Positions 1-8,053 of a DNA stretch of 64,000 nt are shown here, one piece after another (position 1 is the stretch's first letter; each line of letters starts with the position of its first letter). The notes under the pieces were generated by a model. That model was given only the letters and a program-made list of their open reading frames with translations, was not told the origin of the DNA and did no database searches. The DNA comes from Streptomyces sp. IMTB 2501 (GTDB lineage Bacteria > Actinomycetota > Actinomycetes > Streptomycetales > Streptomycetaceae). The position numbers and the translations under genes are program-made. The DNA is taken from positions 186,001 to 250,000 of the forward strand of contig NZ_MQUS01000013.1 of assembly GCF_001953885.1 (NCBI RefSeq), read 5' to 3'.

Positions 1-824
1 CAGAGATCGGCGTAATCGGCGGTTCGGGCTTCTACTCGTTCCTCGACGACGTGACCGAGGTCCAGGTGGACACCCCGTACGGGCCGCCCAGCGACTCCCT
101 CTTCTTCGGCGAGATCGCCGGCCGGCGGGTCGCCTTCCTGCCCCGGCACGGCCGCGGCCACCACCTGCCGCCGCATCGCATCAACTACCGCGCCAACCTG
201 TGGGCGCTCCGCTCCGTCGGCGTACGGCAGGTCCTCGGCCCCTGCGCGGTGGGCGGACTGCGGCCCGAGTACGGCCCCGGCACCCTGCTGGTGCCGGACC
301 AGTTCGTGGACCGTACGAAGTCCCGGGCGCAGACGTACTTCGACGGGTTGCCGCGTCCCGACGGCACCGTGCCGAACGTCGTGCACGTCTCCATGGCCGA
401 CCCGTACTGCCCCACCGGGCGGACGGTCGCCCTGAAGGCCGCCCGGGGGCGGGACTGGGAACCGGTGGACGGCGGCACGCTGGTCGTGGTCGAGGGGCCG
501 CGCTTCTCGACGCGCGCCGAATCGTTGTGGCACCAGGCGCAGGGCTGGTCGATCGTGGGCATGACCGGTCACCCCGAAGCGGCGCTCGCCCGGGAACTGG
601 AGCTGTGCTACACGTCGCTGACCCTGGTAACCGACCTGGACGCCGGCGCCGAAACCGGCGAGGGTGTCTCGCACGAAGAGGTGCTGCAGGTCTTCGCGGC
701 GAACGTGGACCGGCTGCGGGGCGTGCTGTTCGACGCGGTGGCGGCACTGCCGGAGACCGGGGCGCGGGACTGTCTGTGCGTGCACGCGCTCGGCGGGATG
801 GACCCCGGCTTCGAGCTGCCGTAA
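1..824 (+). CDS. mtnP: S-methyl-5'-thioadenosine phosphorylase, 5' partial
   Basis: The 5' end lies outside the window; the frame is open from base 3. MTA phosphorylase splits 5'-methylthioadenosine into adenine and 5-methylthioribose-1-phosphate in cytosolic methionine salvage. The visible protein opens with the family phosphate-binding stretch IGVIGGSGFY and continues with LPRHGRGHHLPPHRINYRAN and a late GMTGHPEAALARELELCY segment (family core GMT..PEA.LARE). The length visible (~273 residues) is close to the full family size, so only a few N-terminal residues are missing. A related purine nucleoside phosphorylase specificity cannot be excluded. It is 26 kb from the SAM-recycling genes and not obviously linked to them. 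Confidence 0.88.
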   Translation, partial: EIGVIGGSGFYSFLDDVTEVQVDTPYGPPSDSLFFGEIAGRRVAFLPRHGRGHHLPPHRINYRANLWALRSVGVRQVLGPCAVGGLRPEYGPGTLLVPDQFVDRTKSRAQTYFDGLPRPDGTVPNVVHVSMADPYCPTGRTVALKAARGRDWEPVDGGTLVVVEGPRFSTRAESLWHQAQGWSIVGMTGHPEAALARELELCYTSLTLVTDLDAGAETGEGVSHEEVLQVFAANVDRLRGVLFDAVAALPETGARDCLCVHALGGMDPGFELP

Positions 825-840
825 CGCACGCGCGAGCAGT

Positions 841-882
841 TCCCGTGGTGCTGTGCACGAGTCCCGTGGTGCTGTGCACGAG
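841..882. repeat. 21-bp perfect tandem duplication
   Basis: Two adjacent identical copies of TCCCGTGGTGCTGTGCACGA plus G occupy 841-861 and 862-882, just after the phosphorylase stop codon. Each copy contains the palindrome GTGCAC. No function is evident. Confidence 0.85.
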
Positions 883-902
883 CACCGTCCGGACAAGCAC
901 CC

Positions 903-974
903 TGTGGACAAACAGCGGACGAGCCAGTGGACAACCACGCGGAACTGCCCGTTCGGGTGGGCGAGTTGTCCACA
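903..974. promoter_or_regulatory. Cluster of three DnaA-box-like sites
   Basis: Two perfect matches to the Streptomyces DnaA box TTGTCCACA are present: 903-911 on the minus strand and 966-974 on the plus strand. An 8/9 match lies at 926-934 on the minus strand. All three fall within 72 bp in the gap between the phosphorylase and the CpaB-like gene. Few chromosomal loci outside oriC would carry such a group by chance. DnaA binding is inferred from the motif only. Confidence 0.5.
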
Positions 975-1067
975 ATCCGTCCGTGATCCACCGGCTCCGG
1001 CGGGATTCGGCGCGAGGCCTCATCGTGGCATCGCAAGCCGAAATCCTCGTCGCAGGCGGTGATCCCC

Positions 1068-1721
1068 ATGCCTCGGTCCTCGTCGTCCTCGAATCCGTCC
1101 CCGACTTCGCCCTGGCCCTCTCCTCCCTTTGCTCGTTCTCCGCGCTCTCGCCCTTCTCCCTCATCCACCCGCTCTCCTTTCCCGCCTCCCCTCCGGCTCC
1201 CGCGCCCGCTGGGCACGGATGCCCCGGCCACCTGTGAGGTTCCGCAGTTCCCTCCGGTGCGCGTACGCGGCGGGCGTTACCAGCTGCAGCGGCTCGTACG
1301 GCACCGCAGGCGGGCCATCGCGGCCGGCCTCGCGGTGACCGCGGCCGCGCTCGTCGCCGCGGGACCGCACACCGCTCCCGAACCGCACCGCGCGGAACAG
1401 GCCCGCGGTCATCCGGTCACAGAGCAGGCACGCCGGCACGCGGCCGTGGAGACGGTGACGGCGCCGGTGCGGATCGCCGACGCGGCCGCGGTCCAGCTTC
1501 TACGGCCCGGTGACCGCGTCGACGTGATCGCCGCCGAGGACCCCTCGGCCGGAGGCGTCGCCCGGGTGCTCGCGCGCGGTGTACGGGTGACCAAGGTGCC
1601 CGAGCCTGTGGAGGGCGGGGCCGAGAGCGGGGCGCTGGTCGTGTTGTCGGTGCCGCGCGCCACTGCGGCACGGCTCGTCGGCGCGAGCGCCACGGCACGC
1701 CTGGCGGTGACGTTGTGCTGA
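1068..1721 (+). CDS. RcpC/CpaB-like SAF-domain membrane protein
   Basis: A 217-residue protein. The N-terminal ~60 residues are Ser/Pro-rich, followed by a basic stretch and one hydrophobic segment (IAAGLAVTAAALVAAG, residues ~85-100). The C-terminal half contains LLRPGDRVDVIAAED, typical of the RcpC/CpaB family of Flp-pilus assembly proteins. In Streptomyces such proteins often stand alone upstream of mscL, as here, without other pilus genes, so a pilus role is not implied. The start at ATG 1068 follows AGGCGG; GTG 1059 is an in-frame alternative. The Ser/Pro-rich N-terminus is of doubtful significance and the true start may be further in. Confidence 0.65.
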   Translation: MPRSSSSSNPSPTSPWPSPPFARSPRSRPSPSSTRSPFPPPLRLPRPLGTDAPATCEVPQFPPVRVRGGRYQLQRLVRHRRRAIAAGLAVTAAALVAAGPHTAPEPHRAEQARGHPVTEQARRHAAVETVTAPVRIADAAAVQLLRPGDRVDVIAAEDPSAGGVARVLARGVRVTKVPEPVEGGAESGALVVLSVPRATAARLVGASATARLAVTLC

Positions 1722-1859
1722 ACCGACTCGGACGCTTTCCCGGCGACTTGCTGTCAAGTCGCCGGATCGAGCGATCGGACTGGACACCATGGCCTCATCG
1801 TGCCGTAGGTTGCGGAGCGTTTCGTTCCACAACCTGTGCATGCGAGGAGAGTCCCCTAG

Positions 1860-2318
1860 GTGAGCGCGAAGCAGGAACCGAGCGTCTGGCAGGGTTTCAA
1901 GGCCTTCCTGATGCGCGGCAACGTCGTCGATCTGGCAGTCGCGGTGGTCATCGGAGCCGCGTTCACGAACATCGTGAACTCAGTGGTGAAGGGGATCATC
2001 AACCCGCTGGTAGGCACGATCGGCACACAGAACCTGGACAACTACAGCACGTGTCTCAGCCCCTCGTGCAAGGGGACGCACGGTATCCAGCTGATGTGGG
2101 GCTCCGTTCTCGGCGCCACCCTGACCTTCGTGATCACGGCCGCGGTGGTGTACTTCCTGATGGTGCTGCCGATGTCCAAGTACCTGGCGCGGCAGGAGGC
2201 CCGCAAGAAGGCGCAAGCGGGCACGCAGGAGGTCATCGAGGTGACCGAGCTGGAGGTGCTCAAGGAGATCCGCGACGCCTTGGTCGCGCAGCGCGGGTCC
2301 GGGCACGACGAGCACTAG
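1860..2318 (+). CDS. mscL: Large-conductance mechanosensitive channel MscL
   Basis: MscL is a homopentameric inner-membrane valve that opens under hypo-osmotic shock. The 152-residue product begins with the family N-terminus (GFKAFLMRGNVVDLAVAVVI), with the first transmembrane helix at ~residues 20-45. A periplasmic loop carries two cysteines (TCLSPSCKG). The second helix is GATLTFVITAAVVYFLMVLP, and a charged cytoplasmic helical bundle ends in a Glu/Lys-rich tail. The start is GTG 1860, preceded by GAGGAGAG. The loop cysteines are an actinomycete variation. Confidence is very high. Confidence 0.96.
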   Translation: MSAKQEPSVWQGFKAFLMRGNVVDLAVAVVIGAAFTNIVNSVVKGIINPLVGTIGTQNLDNYSTCLSPSCKGTHGIQLMWGSVLGATLTFVITAAVVYFLMVLPMSKYLARQEARKKAQAGTQEVIEVTELEVLKEIRDALVAQRGSGHDEH

Positions 2319-2337
2319 CCGCGCTCCTACGGACGGC

Positions 2338-2514
2338 TCAGAGGTGGTGGGGCGGCTTCTCGTCGAGGAAGCGCTTCAGGTCGGCGGCGCTGCCGCCGTC
2401 CGTGCGCTCGCCCCAGCCGCGATCGGTGTCGTCCGAGGACTGCTGGTCCAGCGGGTCGTCGAAGACCAGCGCGGGCTTCGGGTCGCTGGGCTCGGATTCG
2501 GGGGCGGCGCTCAT
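2338..2514 (-). CDS. Small conserved acidic hypothetical protein (58 aa)
   Basis: A 58-residue reading frame convergent with mscL, beginning MSAAPESEPSDPKPALVF and ending DLKRFLDEKPPHHL. It is acidic and Ser/Asp-rich with no hydrophobic segment, so it is probably a small cytosolic, largely disordered protein. Only 19 bp separate its stop from the mscL stop. I believe small proteins of this kind sit beside mscL in other streptomycetes, but I assign no function. Sensible codon use, with high third-position GC throughout the frame, supports it being real. Confidence 0.6.
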   Translation of the reverse strand: MSAAPESEPSDPKPALVFDDPLDQQSSDDTDRGWGERTDGGSAADLKRFLDEKPPHHL

Positions 2515-2913
2515 GCCTCAAGGGTACGGCCCTGGCCCGAGCGGCCGGGCGGAGTGCTCAACTCGGGCGCAGGCCGGCCTTCCGCCCGAGCCGTCCGGAG
2601 ACGCCGGCGAGGATGCCGGCTCACACTGCGCGGAGGCCGTGGGCGGTGAAGATGTTCTGGGCCGGCGTGGTCTGGTCGGCCGTGGGGCGCGGGGTGTCGA
2701 GGCGTGCTCAGCGGAGTCATCACGCTTCGCCCTCTCGGTCCTCCCGGCCCACACAGGGAGCCGTGGAAGGTGCGGCTGATGACGTCGAGCCGCTGCTCGC
2801 GGGGCAGCCGGGAAGCTCACCTGACCTGGGGATTCGTTCGCGACTTTGAATCCACGCCTGTTTGTGAATCCGTTCACAAGATTTTGGGGCGGTTTTCTGC
2901 TGTCCTGAGAGGC
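2515..2913. other. Intergenic region, no gene seen apart from a CRP-like palindrome
   Basis: About 400 bases between the divergently read 58-residue gene and the LtrA gene. Open frames here have random composition and lack credible starts. The only clear signal is the palindrome at 2862-2879, annotated separately. Confidence 0.6.
2862..2879. promoter_or_regulatory. CRP-type palindromic operator upstream of ltrA
   Basis: TTGTGAATCCGTTCACAA is a perfect palindrome of two 7-bp arms with a 4-bp spacer. It fits the cAMP receptor protein consensus TGTGA-N6-TCACA exactly. It lies 35 bp before the LtrA start codon. Binding by the Streptomyces Crp homologue, or by another winged-helix repressor, is inferred. 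Confidence 0.5.
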
Positions 2914-4152
2914 ATGACGTCGAGTTCCGCTCCGGCGCCCGCCTCCCCGGGCGCACCACAGTCCTCCGGACCGCTGCGGCGGCTCACCGCGCGAGGGCGC
3001 GACGAGGCGCACCGGGTCTCCTCACCGCTAGAGCTCTTCTTCGACCTGTGTTTCGTCGTGGCGGTCGCGCAGGCGGGTGTGCAACTGGTGCACGCCGTCG
3101 CCGAGGGGCATGCGGGCGACGGCATCCTCAACTACGCCATGCAGTTCTTCGCCATCTGGTGGGCCTGGATGAACTTCACCTGGTTCGCCTCGGCGTACGA
3201 CAACGACGACGCGCTCTACCGGGTCGTCACCCTGGTGCAGATCGCCGGCGTCCTGGTGCTGGCCGCCGGAATCTCCCAGGCCTTTCAGCGTCACGACTAC
3301 CTGGTGGTCTGGCTCGGCTACCTGATCATGCGGCTGGCGATGGCCGCGCAGTGGCTGAGAGCCGCGAGATCGGCCGAGGGCGCCGAGAGAGCCATGGCGT
3401 CGCGGTACGCGTGCGGTGTGCTGCTGTGCCTGGTCGGCTGGCTCGGACTGGTGGTGTTGCCCGGGCCCGCGCGGCCCTGGGTGTTCCTCGTGATGGCGAT
3501 CGTGGAAATGTGCGTGCCGCTGTTCGCCGAGAAGAACTACGAGACTGCCTGGCATCCCCACCACATCGCCGAACGGTACGGCCTGTTCACCATCATCGTG
3601 CTCGGCGAGACGATCTCCGCGGCGACCGTCGCCGTGAAGTCGGCCGTGGACGAGCACGACGCGCTGGGCGAGTTGCTGCCGATCGCGGCGGGCGGGCTCC
3701 TGATCGTCTTCTCCGCGTGGTGGATCTACTTCGTTGTGCCCATCCACGGCCATCTGCGCTCCAACGGGCAGGCGTTCCTGTGGGGCTACGGGCACTACCT
3801 CATCTTCGCCTCCGCCGCGGCGATCGGCGCCGGCCTGGAGGTGGCCGTGGAACACGCGGTCGGCAAGACCCACATCTCCACGCTGTCCGCGTCCGCAGCC
3901 GTGACACTGCCCACGGCGCTGTATCTGCTGACCGTCTGGGGGCTCCACTCAAGGCACTTCAAGGTCGGCATCGCCCAGCAGCTGGTGCTGCCGGTCACGG
4001 CGCTGCTGGTGATCTGCTGCACTTTCCTGGGCGACTGGGCCGTGCTCGCGGCGGGGCTCGTGTCCGCGGCCGCGGTCGCGACCGGAGTGACGCTGACGGC
4101 GCGTATGACCGGCCGGGAGCGCGCGGCGAGCGCCACCGCGCCGGCCGGCTGA
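2914..4152 (+). CDS. Low-temperature-requirement protein A (LtrA) family membrane protein
   Basis: A 412-residue polytopic membrane protein. After a ~35-residue Pro/Ala-rich cytoplasmic leader comes the family signature SPLELFFDLCFVVAVAQ. About ten or more hydrophobic segments follow, and the second hallmark HHIAERYGLFTIIVLGETI lies in the middle. LtrA was named from a Listeria cold-growth mutant; the biochemical function of the family is not established. ATG 2914 is chosen because the family homology begins shortly after it and the CRP-like palindrome lies just upstream. Upstream in-frame codons (from 2704) show no family-like sequence. Confidence 0.85.
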   Translation: MTSSSAPAPASPGAPQSSGPLRRLTARGRDEAHRVSSPLELFFDLCFVVAVAQAGVQLVHAVAEGHAGDGILNYAMQFFAIWWAWMNFTWFASAYDNDDALYRVVTLVQIAGVLVLAAGISQAFQRHDYLVVWLGYLIMRLAMAAQWLRAARSAEGAERAMASRYACGVLLCLVGWLGLVVLPGPARPWVFLVMAIVEMCVPLFAEKNYETAWHPHHIAERYGLFTIIVLGETISAATVAVKSAVDEHDALGELLPIAAGGLLIVFSAWWIYFVVPIHGHLRSNGQAFLWGYGHYLIFASAAAIGAGLEVAVEHAVGKTHISTLSASAAVTLPTALYLLTVWGLHSRHFKVGIAQQLVLPVTALLVICCTFLGDWAVLAAGLVSAAAVATGVTLTARMTGRERAASATAPAG

Positions 4153-4189
4153 GTCCTCGGCGGCGCTTGCAGGGGCGAGACTGGCGTCC

Positions 4190-5215
4190 ATGACAGTTGA
4201 CGCAATCACGGACGTCGCCGGAGTGCGGGTGGGGCACGCCACCCGCAGCGGGGACGGCTGGCTCACAGGCACCACGGTCGTCCTCGCTCCGGACGGTGGC
4301 GCAGTCGTCGCTGTGGACGTGCGCGGCGGCGGCCCCGGCACCAAGGAGACCGACGCGCTCGACCCGCGCAACGTCGTGACCCGGGTCGACGCGGTGGTGC
4401 TGACCGGCGGCAGCGCGTACGGGCTCGACGCGGCGTCCGGTGTGATGGCCTGGCTGGAGGAGCAGCGGCGCGGAGTGCGGGTGGGGGCGGACCCGGCGCA
4501 TGTCGTGCCGGTCGTGCCCGCCGCGTGCGTCTTCGATCTGGGGCGCGGCGGAGACTTCCGCGCGCGACCGGACGCGGGCACGGGACGCGCGGCGGTGGAG
4601 GCCGCAGCGGATACGGCGCCGGGGGCGCGGGTGCCAGAGGGGTGCGTCGGGGCCGGCGCGGGCGCCGTGGCGGGACGGGTCAAGGGCGGGGTGGGCACCG
4701 CGAGCACGGTGCTCGACTCGGGGATCACCGTGGCAGCGCTGGCTGTCGTGAACGCTGCGGGGTCGGTGATCGAGCCCGGGACGGGGGCGCTGTACGGGGA
4801 GTTGTGTCAGGGGCGGGTGGAGTATCCCGCGGAGAGTGTGCACGAGGCCGCGCGCCGGCGCCTCGACGAAGCCGCCGTCAGGATGGTGCCGCCCCCGCTC
4901 AACACGACGCTGGCGGTGGTCGCGACCGACGCGAACCTCTCCAAGGCGCAGGCGCAGAAGCTGGCGGGCACGGCGCACGACGGGATCGCGCGCGCCATTC
5001 GGCCGGTGCACCTCTTGCACGACGGTGACACGGTGTTCGCACTGGCGACCGGTGCACGCTCGCTCACCGAACACCCGTTGGAGCTCAATGGGATCCTCGC
5101 CGCCGGCGCGGATGTCGTGACGCGCGCGATCGTGCGGGGAGTACGCGCCGCCGAGTCGGTGGACGGGCCGGGCGGGACGTGGCCGTCGTACAGGGAGTTG
5201 TACGGGGCGCGGTAA
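4190..5215 (+). CDS. P1 (S58, DmpA-like) autoproteolytic aminopeptidase
   Basis: A 341-residue member of the P1 peptidase/DmpA family. These are N-terminal nucleophile hydrolases made as a precursor and self-cleaved into two chains. The N-terminus ITDVAGVRVGHAT and the loop VVLTGGSAYGLDAASGV are family hallmarks. Around residues 238-242, NTTLAVVATDANLSK matches the cleavage/nucleophile region, so Thr239 is the probable nucleophile after cleavage following Asn238. Substrates in the family are N-terminal D- or beta-amino acids of small peptides. It lies 37 bp downstream of ltrA and may be co-transcribed with it. No signal peptide is seen. Confidence 0.82.
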   Translation: MTVDAITDVAGVRVGHATRSGDGWLTGTTVVLAPDGGAVVAVDVRGGGPGTKETDALDPRNVVTRVDAVVLTGGSAYGLDAASGVMAWLEEQRRGVRVGADPAHVVPVVPAACVFDLGRGGDFRARPDAGTGRAAVEAAADTAPGARVPEGCVGAGAGAVAGRVKGGVGTASTVLDSGITVAALAVVNAAGSVIEPGTGALYGELCQGRVEYPAESVHEAARRRLDEAAVRMVPPPLNTTLAVVATDANLSKAQAQKLAGTAHDGIARAIRPVHLLHDGDTVFALATGARSLTEHPLELNGILAAGADVVTRAIVRGVRAAESVDGPGGTWPSYRELYGAR

Positions 5216-5485
5216 GGGCGGTGAGGGCGCAGGGCCGCGTCTCCACCCGTGCGCACCGCCCGCGTGTCTGTCAACGGTCGGCGTGGCGGGCCGAGTTGGG
5301 GCGGCGGTGTGCTTGACGGGGCTAGGGCGGGAGCGGGGGCGGGACCTGCCGGTCGGGCTCGAATTGTCGCGGTTCTGTCACGTGATGGCGTTCACGGGAG
5401 CGGGAAGGAACGTCCCCGGCCTCAGTGCCCTCTTTCTCCACGTACTGGAACGGATCACGCACATCACATGTACCTGGAGCAGCTC

Positions 5486-6703
5486 GTGACAACGCCGGAC
5501 ATTACAGCGCGGCGCGCACTGGGGGCCTGTGCCGCCCTGATGGTCGGCGCCCTCACCCTGACCGCCTGTGGTGGCAGCGCCAATGCGACCAGCGACGGCA
5601 AGGGCGGCAAGGACTCCCCCAGGACGTCGACGGCGAACATCGTGATCTCGGCCAAGGACGGTTCGACCGACGCGTCCATCAACGCGACCGGCGTGAAGGT
5701 CAGCGGCGGCAAGCTGACCGACGTGAAGATGACCGCGGCAGGGACGGGGCAGGCCGTGGCCGGGGCGATATCGGCGGACGGCAGCAGCTGGAAGCCGAAG
5801 GAGCAGTTGGAGCGCGGGACGAAGTACGAGATAGGCGCGACCGCGAAGGACGCGGACGGGCGCACGGCGGCGGCCAACTCCATCTTCACCACCGTCACGT
5901 CGGCGAACAGCTTCATCGGCACCTACACGCCGGACAACGGCGCCACGGTCGGGGTGGGCATGCCGGTGTCGTTCACGTTCGACAAGTCGATCACCGACAA
6001 GAAGGCCGTGCAGTCGCACATCAAGGTCAACTCCAGTGGTGGTCAGCAGGTGGTCGGGCACTGGTTCGGGGACCGGCGGCTGGACTTCCGGCCGCAGGAG
6101 TACTGGAAGGCCGGTTCCAAAGTCACGATGAAGATCGACCTGGACGGGGTCGAGGGGGCGAAGGGCGTCCACGGAGTGCAGAAGAAGACCGTCTCCTTCA
6201 CCATCGGGCGGTCGCAGGTCTCCACGGTCGACGCCAACACGCAGACGATGACGGTGGTGCGGGACGGCAAGACGATCAAGTCGGTGCCGATCTCCGCGGG
6301 CAGCGCGCAGCACACCACCTACAACGGGCAGATGGTGATCTCCGAGAAGTTCGTGCAGACCCGCATGAACGGCTCGACGGTCGGCTTCGGCGGTGAGTAC
6401 GACATCTCGGACGTGCCGCACGCGATGCGGCTGACGTCGTCGGGGACGTTCATCCACGGCAACTACTGGTACAGCAAGGGCAACCCGCCCTTCGGCCGGC
6501 AGGGCACCAGCCACGGCTGCATCGGCCTCGCGGACGAGCAGGGCGCGCAGGGGGCGACCTCGGCCAAGTGGTTCTTCGACAACACGCTCGTCGGGGACGT
6601 CGTGATCATGAAGAACTCCCCCGACACGACGGTCGCCCCGGACAACGGGCTCAACGGCTGGAACATGTCGTGGAGCGCCTGGACCGCCGGAAGTGCCGTC
6701 TGA
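5486..6703 (+). CDS. Lipoprotein L,D-transpeptidase (Ig-like plus YkuD domains)
   Basis: This enzyme makes 3-3 cross-links in peptidoglycan outside the membrane. With the GTG start at 5486 (GGAG 8 bp upstream) the protein has 405 residues. It has a twin-arginine-containing leader and a lipobox LTAC placing the lipid-bearing Cys at residue 28. Two Ig-like domains follow (approximately residues 50-150 and 155-255, the second containing DKKAVQSHIKVNSSGGQQVV). The C-terminal YkuD domain has HGNYW...TSHGCIGL, giving His343 and catalytic Cys345. ATG 5468 is an in-frame alternative without a ribosome site. A terminator hairpin follows. Confidence 0.92.
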   Translation: MTTPDITARRALGACAALMVGALTLTACGGSANATSDGKGGKDSPRTSTANIVISAKDGSTDASINATGVKVSGGKLTDVKMTAAGTGQAVAGAISADGSSWKPKEQLERGTKYEIGATAKDADGRTAAANSIFTTVTSANSFIGTYTPDNGATVGVGMPVSFTFDKSITDKKAVQSHIKVNSSGGQQVVGHWFGDRRLDFRPQEYWKAGSKVTMKIDLDGVEGAKGVHGVQKKTVSFTIGRSQVSTVDANTQTMTVVRDGKTIKSVPISAGSAQHTTYNGQMVISEKFVQTRMNGSTVGFGGEYDISDVPHAMRLTSSGTFIHGNYWYSKGNPPFGRQGTSHGCIGLADEQGAQGATSAKWFFDNTLVGDVVIMKNSPDTTVAPDNGLNGWNMSWSAWTAGSAV

Positions 6704-6738
6704 ACGGGAGCTTTTACGGCAGCTTTTGACGCCACGTG

Positions 6739-6767
6739 GGGCCGCGCGGGAACTTTTCGCGCGGCCC
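6739..6767 (+). terminator. Rho-independent-like terminator after the L,D-transpeptidase
   Basis: GGGCCGCGCG pairs perfectly with CGCGCGGCCC across a 9-nt loop, starting 36 bp after the stop codon. No U-tract follows, as is common in Streptomyces. Confidence 0.65.
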
Positions 6768-6872
6768 TCGCGTTTTCCCGGCATACGTTTTCTCGGTTCA
6801 GGGACATGATGTCCGACTGAGGGGCTACGGTATGCACCCACAAGGTGACATGCAGCAACGCCGGGAGATGCC

Positions 6873-7619
6873 TTGAGCGTTCCGTACGAGACGGCAGCGT
6901 ACGAACCAGCCGAGTCGCCCGAGTCTCCGGAGGAGCATCTCGCGCGACTCCTCGGTCGCGCCCTGAACTCCTTCGAGCTGCCCGACGAAGTGATACGGCA
7001 GCTCGACTGCGCGCTGGCGCACGACAGTTCGCTGCACTCGGCGTACCACAGCGCGGGGCTCCACCGGGAGACGTACCGGCACACCTGGCTGCTCGCCGAC
7101 GGCAGCGCGGTCACGCTGTGGGAGCTCGTGCACAACCCGGTGCCGGGCGCCGCCCCGGAACACGAGGTGTACGTCGACGAGGAAGAACTGCAGACGGCCA
7201 CCGCGCGAATCGGGCTGCCGCCGGACACGCCGGAGTTCGAGCTGCCCGCGCTGATGCGGCTGTGGGCGATTCCGGAGCCCCGGCACGTATTCGCCTCCGA
7301 CGACTCGGCGGACCACGCGCGCCGGCTTCTGCGCCGTGCGGAGAATCCGGACCGGCCCGATGCGGAGACGGCGGCACTGCTGGCGACCGCGACCGCGCAC
7401 GAGATCACGCAGGCCTTCGGGCGCCCGGGGCGCACCGGGCGTGCGCGGCTGAGCTACGCGCTGTACGAGCACGCGTTCCTGCTGCCGGACGACCGTGAGG
7501 TCTCCCTGTGGGAGGTCGAGCACACGGCGACGCCGGACGGGCGGCACATGTGCGAGGTGTACATGTCTGAGGACTCGGCCCGGGACGCCATGGAGCGGCG
7601 CGCGGCGCGGCAGGGGTAG
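6873..7619 (+). CDS. Conserved Streptomyces hypothetical protein (DUF6227-type), internally duplicated
   Basis: A 248-residue soluble protein starting at TTG 6873, preceded by GGGAG. The sequence is built from two related units of ~115 residues. TYRHTWLLADGSAVTLWELV (about residues 67-86) matches LYEHAFLLPDDREVSLWEVE (about residues 196-215). Each is followed by a short H..EVYV/EVYM-S/DE segment. No catalytic motif or membrane segment is visible. I believe it belongs to the family called DUF6227 in streptomycetes; the name is from memory and no function is known to me. Confidence 0.72.
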   Translation: MSVPYETAAYEPAESPESPEEHLARLLGRALNSFELPDEVIRQLDCALAHDSSLHSAYHSAGLHRETYRHTWLLADGSAVTLWELVHNPVPGAAPEHEVYVDEEELQTATARIGLPPDTPEFELPALMRLWAIPEPRHVFASDDSADHARRLLRRAENPDRPDAETAALLATATAHEITQAFGRPGRTGRARLSYALYEHAFLLPDDREVSLWEVEHTATPDGRHMCEVYMSEDSARDAMERRAARQG

Positions 7620-7683
7620 CGCGCGCAGAGGGGTGCGCCCGGTGTGAAGGGCGCTTTGAGGGTTCGGGGGCCGTTTCTCGTCG

Positions 7684-7935
7684 TCAGCCGTTGGCGAGTT
7701 GCCGTGCCAGGCCCGCGAAGGCGTCCTGCTCGGCGGGGGGCAGTTCGACGGACTCCAGAGCGGGGCCCGTCCGCCTCTGGCGCGGCAGGGCCGGGAGCGC
7801 GGTGGTGGGGCGCCGCGAGGGGGTCTGGAGGCCCGTGCGGCGCAGCAGGCGCGTCAGGACGACGGTCCAGGCGACGGCGGCCACGGCGAGGACGGCCACG
7901 CCGATCAGCTGGAGAGTCGAGGCGTGCTCAGGCAT
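7684..7935 (-). CDS. Small single-pass membrane protein (83 aa), hypothetical
   Basis: The frame from ATG 7935 gives an 83-residue product: MPEHASTLQLIGVAVLAVAA, one hydrophobic helix (~residues 9-31), then a basic Arg-rich stretch and an acidic C-terminus ending ARQLANG. The topology is likely N-out, C-in by the positive-inside rule. It is convergent with the DUF6227-type gene. No function is recognised; a longer start at 8007 gives a less plausible N-terminus. Confidence 0.55.
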   Translation of the reverse strand: MPEHASTLQLIGVAVLAVAAVAWTVVLTRLLRRTGLQTPSRRPTTALPALPRQRRTGPALESVELPPAEQDAFAGLARQLANG

Positions 7936-8053
7936 GCGTCCCAGTACACACCACGGTCCAGGACTGTGGTCCCGGACCGTGACGTATCTCGCAGGTGCCG
8001 TGAACAACTCACAGCGAACTAAAGGGACAAGGTGCGGCGGGGCGGTACGCCGG

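Noticed and set aside
1..824. MTA phosphorylase as part of the SAM-recycling cassette
   Set aside because: It is 26 kb away across core genes, and the cassette contains ahcY, indicating SAH rather than methylthioadenosine as the by-product.
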